The position numbers were made by a program, and so were the translations under genes. Shown piece after piece: positions 56,976 through 64,000 of a DNA stretch of 64,000 nt. Within the stretch, counting starts at the first letter, position 1, and each line of letters starts with the position of its first letter. This stretch comes from Prevotella sp. GTDB lineage: Bacteria; Bacteroidota; Bacteroidia; Bacteroidales; Bacteroidaceae. The DNA lies in assembly GCA_024690505.1 (NCBI GenBank), contig JAILPA010000188.1, positions 1 to 64,000 on the forward strand, given 5' to 3'. The notes under the pieces were generated by a model, which did no database searches, was not told the DNA's origin, and saw only the letters and a program-made list of their open reading frames with translations.

Positions 56976-59900
56976 TTATTGCTCTGCGGGCATTTTCTGT
57001 TTGTAGTCGTCGTACAGCTTGTTGAACTCCTGATAGAGACGTTTACCCTCAGTCTCGTCATACCTCATCACGGTCTCAGAGACATTGCTCAGGGCGTAAA
57101 GCTGCATACTGCACTGATCCTGGTTAAGACTGAACAGCTTCGAGTCGAGCGACATGTAGAAGTTCATGTACTGGATTGACTTCTTCCACAGCTGGCTCAC
57201 TATGTCGTTAGCCTCATTGTAGAACTTCTGCTTCTCAGCCTTATCGGTTGAGAACTGTGCCAGACGATAGTAGGAATCGGCAATCTTAGTCGAGATGCAC
57301 TCGCCTCCATACTCGTCGTGGGGCACCTGCGAGGCAGGCAGTTCCACCTTCATCTTCTCGAGCACGTTTGCTGCCTTCTTCAGTTTGTCGTTCATCAAGT
57401 CCTTTTTCGCGGTGGCCAAGTTGGCATCTTCGGAATAAGCTGCATTCTCTGCGCTAACCAAAGCTTCACCAGCCTCATCGAGCAGCGCCTGCACCAGCCT
57501 CACCATATAGATGCGGTGGGTATAGCACATACGCATCACGGTCTCGTCGAGGTAGATGCCGTTCTTCACACCGCCAAAGGCGAAGTGCATGATGTTGTTA
57601 TAAGCCTTTTCGGTATCGATGTTCTTCATGCCGGGGAGACACTCCAGGCGGCCATAGCTGCCAATCTTGTTGACTTTGAAGGGTGTGATGCGATAGGCCA
57701 GTCCCTCGTTCACAAAGAACTCACCCAGCGTGAGCCAGTTCTCGCGGCCCACGGTTGTGGCGACGTAGAGCGGACGCTCCCAGTTGGCATTTGCCAGCAT
57801 CTCGAACATCATCAGGTGGCTCTTGCTCAGACCGCCGACGCCACGCAACGATATCTCCATGCGGTCGGGGATGGCGTTCAGACTGTCCTCACGGGTCTGC
57901 AGGTTGTCGCCCTGAATCATCATGCCACTGCGCAGCACGGCCTCCTTGTCGATGGTGATATGCACCTGGGTCGTAGGAATGACATTGTTCAGCTTCAGGT
58001 CGTAGCCACCGGCCTTGCTGATGACTGCCAGCTGACGGTCGCGGCGCTGCTTGTCTGCCTTGTTATTGCACAGGAAGCGGTAGAAGCAGGTGGCATCGGA
58101 AGTGTCGAAGGGGTCATAGCCAAACAAATCGACTGCCTCTTCATAAGAGATGCCGCCCAGTCCTATGCTGGCCATGTTGCGCTTGAAGAGGTCATAGTCG
58201 AAGCCTTTCTGCTCGTCGAAGCATTCGTTCAGCATGGGCAGGAAGTAGTTGATGCCATAGTACCAGTTGGTGATGGGCTTCAATATCTTCAGGCACAGAG
58301 CCTTCTCACTGTCGCTGCGCTGTCCGCGCACCCATTTATAGAGCACGTTCTTCAGCTCGAACTCATCATCTCCGAACAGCTTCTTGCCTTCCTCGGCCGT
58401 GATGCCGAACTCGCGCTTCACGATGGTGCCGGTGCTATCGAGGTCGCACAGAGAGCGGAACTGCTCGATGGCCATCATCACGAACTGGTCTACGTGAGCA
58501 GCTTCGTTTGTGCCGTCGATATATTCCGAACGTTTCCAGGTGATGGGCAGTGCGGGCGATTCGTATGCCGGGCGCACCATCTGGTCAATGTACCAGTCGG
58601 TGTTCAGGTAGCTCAGGTTACACACACGTGCATCAAGACGCTGTCCCTCGGTGTCCATATTGTACCACAGTGGGAAGGTATCGTTGTCGCCACAGGTGAA
58701 GATGATGGGATGGCTCTGCTTCTTAGTGCCGTCGGGCAGTGTGACCTCCTTCTGCAGTGAAGTGAGGTAGTTCATGCCGAAGTCGCGGCAGGTGTATCGA
58801 CCCGAGCGGTCGTGGTCGTCCCAGTTCTGCGATGCCATCTGTATGGGCACCACGAGGCAAACGGCCGACACGATGCCCGCCAACGCCAGACGCACATTCT
58901 TTGTTGCCATCTTCTTGCTCAGCATTTGGCGAATCATGGTGATGACGGCAGCCACGCCCATGCCACACCAGATGGCGTAGGCATAGAACGAACCAGCATA
59001 GGCATAGTCGCGCTCACGAGGCTGATAGGGAGTCTGATTCAGGTATACCACGATAGCCAGTCCCGTCATAAAGAAGAGGAAGAACACCACCCAGAACTGC
59101 TGCACGCCCTTCCGTCCACGGCCCAGCATCTGCCAGAACAAGCCTATGAGTCCCAGTATCAGCGGCATCATAAAGTAGACGTTGTTGCCCCGGTTGTTCT
59201 GCAGTTCGTCGGCCATCAGCGACTGGTCACCCAGACGGGGATTATCGATGAACGAGAATCCGGACAGCCAGTTGCCGTGCACCGAGTTTCCGTGTCCCTG
59301 CAGGTCGTTCTGCCTGCCGGCGAAGTTCCACAGGAAGTAGCGCCAGTACATCCATCCGCACTGGTAGGTGAAGAAGAAGCTCATGTTGTCCCAGAAGGTA
59401 GGCATTACCACCTCTGTGTTCGAGTCGCGCAAGCCGGCATCCTTCAGCATTTTATGAACCTGTCCGTCACGATACCTGTCGGCATAGAAAGGCCACTTGG
59501 CCTCTGCCTTGCTGCCAGTAATACCGCCGTTCCAATCGAGATAGAACTGCACGTGACGCGGGTCATTGGAGTACATACGTGGGAAGAACATGTTCTCTTC
59601 GTACACGGGCTTGTCGTTGATGCCGTGTCCGTTGGGGCGTAGCACGATGAAATACGAGTCGGCCACACTGTCGCTCGTTTTCTCAACGCGGTGGTAAACA
59701 GGAGCGCCCTCGTCGTAGACAATGTCGTTATTCTCCTCGTCAATTCTGTACTCCGAATCGAATCCCTGTCCCCAGAGCAGCGGACGATAGCCATACTGGT
59801 CGCGGCTGAGATAAGTTCCCAGCGTGAAGATGTCCTCGGGCGAGTTCTGATCCATTGGGGGATTAGCGCTACTGCGGATGACGATGACGGCATACGTTGA

Positions 59901-60983
59901 GTAGCCAATCATCAGCATCAACATGCAGAGCAACACCGTATTCTTCAGACGGGCCGAAATGAGGGGGATGGTCTTCTTGGGCCCACGTTTCATAAACAGC
60001 AGATAGGCCACGATGCCCATAATGACAACGCCGGTGAAGAAAGCAGTCCATCCGAAGCCAATAAACGGCACGCCCAGCAGTCCAAAGCCGAGCAGGAAGG
60101 CCACGTTCTGGCGCACCCAGTTCTTCTCAGTGGCGCACTGCGTCTCGTAGATGGCCCATATCACCGAACCGATGAGCAGCAGCAGATAGACGAAGAGGCC
60201 TGTGTTGAACGACATGTGGAGCGTGTTCACGAAGAACAGTTCGAACCATCCGCCGACGGTAATGATGCCGGGCACGACGCCATAGAGCACGGCGGCCAGT
60301 ATGACGAACGACACTGCCAGAGCCACCAGCGAGCCCTTCAGGTTGGCATTGGGGTAGCGCTTGTAGTACCACACCAGCACAATGGCGGGCAGACAGAGCA
60401 GATTCAGCAGGTGTACGCCAATGGAAAGGCCTGTCATATACATAATGAGCACCAGCCAGCGGTCGCTGTGAGGCTCGTCGGCATGTTCCTCCCACTTCAA
60501 TATGAGCCAGAACACCACAGCGGTGAAAGCCGATGAGTAGGCATACACCTCACCCTCTACGGCCGAATACCAAAACGTGTCACTAAACGTATAAATGAGT
60601 GCTCCCACCAGTCCCGATGCCTCGATGGCCACGAGCTTCGGCATGTCGAGCTCCTCCCACTTGCTGATGAGGAGGCGGCGCACCAAGTGCGTGATGCTCC
60701 AGAAGAGGAACAGTATGCAGGCAGCCGAGAGCAGTGCGTTCATCATGTTCACCATGCGAGCCACCTGGGCGGGGTCGCTGGTAAACTGCGAGAACAGGTT
60801 GGCCGTGAGCATGAAGAATGGTGCGCCGGGGGGATGACCGACTTCCAACTTGTTGCCTGTGGTAATAAACTCAGGACAGTCCCAGAACGAGGCTGTAGGT
60901 TCGATGGTGGAGCAATAGACAAAGGCGGCAATGAAGAATGTTAGCCAGCCCAGCACATTGTCCACAAGACGGAATTGTTTCAT
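56976..60983 (-). CDS. DUF2723 large membrane protein (glycosyltransferase-like)
   Basis: 1335 aa; LGWLTFFIAAFVYCSTIEPTASFWDCPEFITTGNKLEVGHPPGAPFFML. Confidence 0.92.
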   Translation of the reverse strand: MKQFRLVDNVLGWLTFFIAAFVYCSTIEPTASFWDCPEFITTGNKLEVGHPPGAPFFMLTANLFSQFTSDPAQVARMVNMMNALLSAACILFLFWSITHLVRRLLISKWEELDMPKLVAIEASGLVGALIYTFSDTFWYSAVEGEVYAYSSAFTAVVFWLILKWEEHADEPHSDRWLVLIMYMTGLSIGVHLLNLLCLPAIVLVWYYKRYPNANLKGSLVALAVSFVILAAVLYGVVPGIITVGGWFELFFVNTLHMSFNTGLFVYLLLLIGSVIWAIYETQCATEKNWVRQNVAFLLGFGLLGVPFIGFGWTAFFTGVVIMGIVAYLLFMKRGPKKTIPLISARLKNTVLLCMLMLMIGYSTYAVIVIRSSANPPMDQNSPEDIFTLGTYLSRDQYGYRPLLWGQGFDSEYRIDEENNDIVYDEGAPVYHRVEKTSDSVADSYFIVLRPNGHGINDKPVYEENMFFPRMYSNDPRHVQFYLDWNGGITGSKAEAKWPFYADRYRDGQVHKMLKDAGLRDSNTEVVMPTFWDNMSFFFTYQCGWMYWRYFLWNFAGRQNDLQGHGNSVHGNWLSGFSFIDNPRLGDQSLMADELQNNRGNNVYFMMPLILGLIGLFWQMLGRGRKGVQQFWVVFFLFFMTGLAIVVYLNQTPYQPRERDYAYAGSFYAYAIWCGMGVAAVITMIRQMLSKKMATKNVRLALAGIVSAVCLVVPIQMASQNWDDHDRSGRYTCRDFGMNYLTSLQKEVTLPDGTKKQSHPIIFTCGDNDTFPLWYNMDTEGQRLDARVCNLSYLNTDWYIDQMVRPAYESPALPITWKRSEYIDGTNEAAHVDQFVMMAIEQFRSLCDLDSTGTIVKREFGITAEEGKKLFGDDEFELKNVLYKWVRGQRSDSEKALCLKILKPITNWYYGINYFLPMLNECFDEQKGFDYDLFKRNMASIGLGGISYEEAVDLFGYDPFDTSDATCFYRFLCNNKADKQRRDRQLAVISKAGGYDLKLNNVIPTTQVHITIDKEAVLRSGMMIQGDNLQTREDSLNAIPDRMEISLRGVGGLSKSHLMMFEMLANANWERPLYVATTVGRENWLTLGEFFVNEGLAYRITPFKVNKIGSYGRLECLPGMKNIDTEKAYNNIMHFAFGGVKNGIYLDETVMRMCYTHRIYMVRLVQALLDEAGEALVSAENAAYSEDANLATAKKDLMNDKLKKAANVLEKMKVELPASQVPHDEYGGECISTKIADSYYRLAQFSTDKAEKQKFYNEANDIVSQLWKKSIQYMNFYMSLDSKLFSLNQDQCSMQLYALSNVSETVMRYDETEGKRLYQEFNKLYDDYKQKMPAEQ

Positions 60984-61154
60984 CTCTACAGATATGCTTT
61001 TTAACGTTAAAATCTGAATTCAGGGTGCAAAGGTACGCAAAAGTTTAGAGTTTAGGGGTTAGAGTTGAGAGTTTTTGCTGCTGCTTGGCGTTTTTTAACA
61101 TTCATGCCGAGGACAGAACAACAAAGCTAATCGCCGAATAGTTACCGCATCGCG

Positions 61155-61607
61155 CTACACCACGAGATTTCCCACCAAGACGACGATGACGTAGCGAAAA
61201 ATCTTACCCAGGGTGATGCTGACAAACGATATGACAATGTTTGCCCGCATCAGTCCGAGGACGATGGTGATGGCTGTGCCCAGAAGTGGAATGAAGGCAA
61301 AGAAGCCCATCCACGCGCCTCGACCTGCCATGAACTGGTGAGCGCGTTCCATGTTTTGCTGACTGACGTGCAGCCATCGTTCTATCCATTCCTGCTTACC
61401 CATGCGGCCCACAAAGTAATTGAAGAAAGAGCCCAGCGTGTTGCCTATGGTGCCGTAGACCATCAGCGTCCAGGCGTCGAGTCCCATCGCCATCAGCCCC
61501 ACCATCACGGCCTCGCTGCTAAAGGGGAAGAAGCTTCCCGCCAGGAATGCGGCCAACAGCATTCCCCAATAGCCGTAGCTGGTGAGAAGGTCGATAAAGG
61601 CATCCAT
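61155..61607 (-). CDS. YqaA/DedA-type small membrane protein
   Basis: MDAFIDLLTSYGYWGMLLAAFLAGSFFPFSSEAVMVGLMAMGL...GNTLGSFFNYFVGRMG; start trimmed. Confidence 0.85.
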   Translation of the reverse strand: MDAFIDLLTSYGYWGMLLAAFLAGSFFPFSSEAVMVGLMAMGLDAWTLMVYGTIGNTLGSFFNYFVGRMGKQEWIERWLHVSQQNMERAHQFMAGRGAWMGFFAFIPLLGTAITIVLGLMRANIVISFVSITLGKIFRYVIVVLVGNLVV

Positions 61608-61651
61608 GATGAAAATGAGGAATGAGAAATGACAAATGAGGGATGGGAAAG

Positions 61652-62575
61652 CTATGATGCCTGTGTGACTGAGAGATAGGTGAGCGCGACAGTTGCAATG
61701 ATGGCGGCTATAAAGGCCATATTGGTCCAGCGGGTGCTGGTAAGCGTCAGGAAATGGGCAATGAGTGGACTGACGCAAACCAGAGCCAGACGCATCAGCG
61801 GGTCGAACAGATGCGGCAGCAAGGCAACGAGCAGCAGGCTGAGCACCGACATCAGCGAGAAGAAGCCATATAGCTGGCGTGTGCGTATCTTGTCTTCGTA
61901 GCTACGGTGCCATACGTGAACCAGACCCGCCACCGTCAGCACCAGCGTAAACACATAAGAGGTGATTTGTGGGAGTGTAAGGGCGACGGACTGAGGTTGC
62001 AGGCCGGAAGCGAGAAGTGCGAAGTGATCGGCAAGGGGGGTGAAGTCGTGCAGGTAAATCAGCCACAGCATGGCAAACCAATAAGGTGTGAGCAGTCCCA
62101 GTACCGAGGCCATCCACGAGCGGAAGCCCAGCGACTGCAGATATGTGGCCATGAGAATCCACAGCACGGGCACGAAGAGCAGCACCTGGACGAAAGCCAC
62201 CGATGCCAGGCTCACGAAGACGAAGGCATAGAACGTGCGCCCCACGGCCTGACTATCCTGATAGGTGCTTAGCAACAGCAGCAGAGCCGCCACCATGCAC
62301 AAGAGGAAAGTGTTGCCCGAGATTGAGGGGAAGAGGAAGCTGGCGGTGCACGAGAGCGACATGAACGTGCACGACACCATACGACTGCGTACGCGCAGCA
62401 GGGCGTTCTGGTTGCTCAGCTCTATCAGCAGATATACCGATGCTGCAAAGCACGCCAACTGTGGCCACAGGTGGCGTGTCGCCAGCCCGCTGAACAGCCA
62501 CACCACGATGGTGAAAGCCGCCACGACAGGCAGCGTCATGTCCGCATAGGCAATTCTGTTCTGAAGCCGCTTCAC
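61652..62575 (-). CDS. Hypothetical polytopic membrane protein
   Basis: 307 aa with multiple hydrophobic segments. Confidence 0.75.
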   Translation of the reverse strand: MKRLQNRIAYADMTLPVVAAFTIVVWLFSGLATRHLWPQLACFAASVYLLIELSNQNALLRVRSRMVSCTFMSLSCTASFLFPSISGNTFLLCMVAALLLLLSTYQDSQAVGRTFYAFVFVSLASVAFVQVLLFVPVLWILMATYLQSLGFRSWMASVLGLLTPYWFAMLWLIYLHDFTPLADHFALLASGLQPQSVALTLPQITSYVFTLVLTVAGLVHVWHRSYEDKIRTRQLYGFFSLMSVLSLLLVALLPHLFDPLMRLALVCVSPLIAHFLTLTSTRWTNMAFIAAIIATVALTYLSVTQAS

Positions 62576-62615
62576 TTGAACTGACTATATTGCTCCTTGG
62601 TTAGAGATTACGAAA

Positions 62616-63902
62616 TCAGAGGTCAGCGCCAATGTCGCGGCGGAAATAGCGATCGGTGAACTCTATCTTCTGTGCTGCGGTGAACGAACGCTGCAGCGCC
62701 TCGGCCTTGTCCTTGCCATAGCTGCTGACGGCGATGACGCGCCCGCCATTGGTCACCACCTGACCATCTTTCAAGGCTGTACCGGCATGGAAGACGATGG
62801 TGTCGCCCTCGTTCTTCGCACCACATGCCTCGTCTGCCATGATGATGGGATAACCTTTCTTATAAGCCTGAGGATAGCCACCGCTGACCAGCATCACACA
62901 CACGGCAGCACGCTCGTCGAACGCGATGCTGCGACGGTCAAGGTCGCCCTTGGCCACGCCCTCGAACAGATCCACGATGTCGCTCTTCAGGCGCAGCATC
63001 ACACTCTCCGTCTCTGGGTCGCCCATACGGCAGTTGTACTCAATGACCATCGGCTCACCTTTTACGTTGATCAAGCCAAAGAAGATGAAGCCCTTGTAGT
63101 CTATACCCTCAGCCTTCAGCCCCTCTACCGTGGGACGTATGATGCGGTCTTCCACTTTCTTCATCCACTCCTTTGTGGCAAAGGGCACAGGCGATACGCT
63201 GCCCATGCCGCCTGTGTTCAGGCCTGTGTCGTGCTCGCCAATGCGCTTGTAGTCCTTCGCTTCGGGCAGTATCTTGTAGTGATCGCCATCAGTCAGCACA
63301 AAGACCGAGCACTCTATGCCACTGAGGAACTCCTCTATCACCACACGGCTCGATGCATTGCCGAACATGCCGCCCAGCATCTCCTTCAGTTCATTCTTGG
63401 CTTCGTCGAGGGTGGGCAGGATGAGCACACCCTTGCCGGCGCACAGGCCATCGGCCTTCAGTACGTATGGCGGCTGCAAGGTCTCAAGGAATGCCAGCCC
63501 CTGTGAAAGGTGCTCACCGTCGAACGTCTGGTAGCGGGCAGTAGGAATCTGGTGGCGCTGCATGAAGCCCTTTGCAAAGTCCTTCGACCCTTCGAGCACG
63601 GCACCTGCCTTCGATGGGCCTATCACCGGCACATCCTTCGTGCGGGGGTCGGCCTTCAGGTCGTCGTAGATGCCCTTCACCAACGGGTCTTCAGGGCCCA
63701 CCACCACCATGTCGACGGCACGGGCCACCACAAACTGCTTCACGGCCTCAAAGTCGTCGGCACGCATGTCTACGTTCTCACCCACGTTGCATGTGCCCGC
63801 ATTTCCAGGGGCAATAAACAGTTTCTCACACTTGCTGCTCTGAGCAATCTTCCACGCCAGCGCGTGCTCGCGCCCGCCGCTGCCTAATAATAGGATATTC
63901 AT
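62616..63902 (-). CDS. purD: Phosphoribosylamine-glycine ligase
   Basis: [57 protein letters not shown]. Confidence 0.97.
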   Translation of the reverse strand: MNILLLGSGGREHALAWKIAQSSKCEKLFIAPGNAGTCNVGENVDMRADDFEAVKQFVVARAVDMVVVGPEDPLVKGIYDDLKADPRTKDVPVIGPSKAGAVLEGSKDFAKGFMQRHQIPTARYQTFDGEHLSQGLAFLETLQPPYVLKADGLCAGKGVLILPTLDEAKNELKEMLGGMFGNASSRVVIEEFLSGIECSVFVLTDGDHYKILPEAKDYKRIGEHDTGLNTGGMGSVSPVPFATKEWMKKVEDRIIRPTVEGLKAEGIDYKGFIFFGLINVKGEPMVIEYNCRMGDPETESVMLRLKSDIVDLFEGVAKGDLDRRSIAFDERAAVCVMLVSGGYPQAYKKGYPIIMADEACGAKNEGDTIVFHAGTALKDGQVVTNGGRVIAVSSYGKDKAEALQRSFTAAQKIEFTDRYFRRDIGADL

Positions 63903-64000
63903 CTCGCGTAAAGGTTTTATCGTTTCAACAAAGAATTATTCTCATTCGGCCTTTTATATAACCATAGTTACAGACACCATCTCCCCTTGAAAGGGAGAGA

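Noticed and set aside
57318-58760. 480-aa plus-strand ORF opposite DUF2723
   Set aside because: Shadow ORF with antisense-like composition.

Overview
The window is a contiguous piece of a Bacteroidales chromosome that looks Prevotella-like. This rests on gene families, perfect TTTG-N20-TAnnTTTG promoters, SusC/SusD proteins and T9SS-type C-terminal tails. About 599-40257 holds a pectin/rhamnogalacturonan utilisation region: a PL11-like lyase, GH97, a 1678-aa GH28+GH105+unknown-domain fusion, two PL1 pectate lyases, a 1491-aa multidomain pectin methylesterase, SusC/SusD, a DUF4957/DUF5123-like surface protein, a small lipoprotein and a 604-aa exported protein. Housekeeping genes interrupt it between 5 and 15 kb (recN, porD-like, YigZ, DUF1015, HIT, a BspA-like LRR protein, a mannose-1-P guanylyltransferase). 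The right part carries rarA, a glycogen cluster (GH57, GT, GH133), a lipid kinase, miaA, gapA, mscL, cobI-like, mnmA, a polysaccharide deacetylase, DUF2723 and purD. No tRNA, rRNA, CRISPR array, transposase or integrase was seen. The most unusual signal is intergenic: several repeat families all built on the same 22-bp period. These are a 164/164/165-bp element made of four 22-bp modules (two forward, two inverted, with interchangeable cores), two tandem arrays whose units each contain a TAACTTTG promoter-like box, and two arrays of perfect GTTCAG-GGCCG-CTGAAC-type palindromes. Other points: mscL seems to lack an ATG at its conserved start, the recN 3' end is tandemly amplified past the stop codon, a promoter-leader cassette is shared by mscL and mnmA, there is a C8 tract in the susC signal peptide, and a candidate sRNA lies at the left edge. 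All family calls were made by reading the translations; no database search was run.
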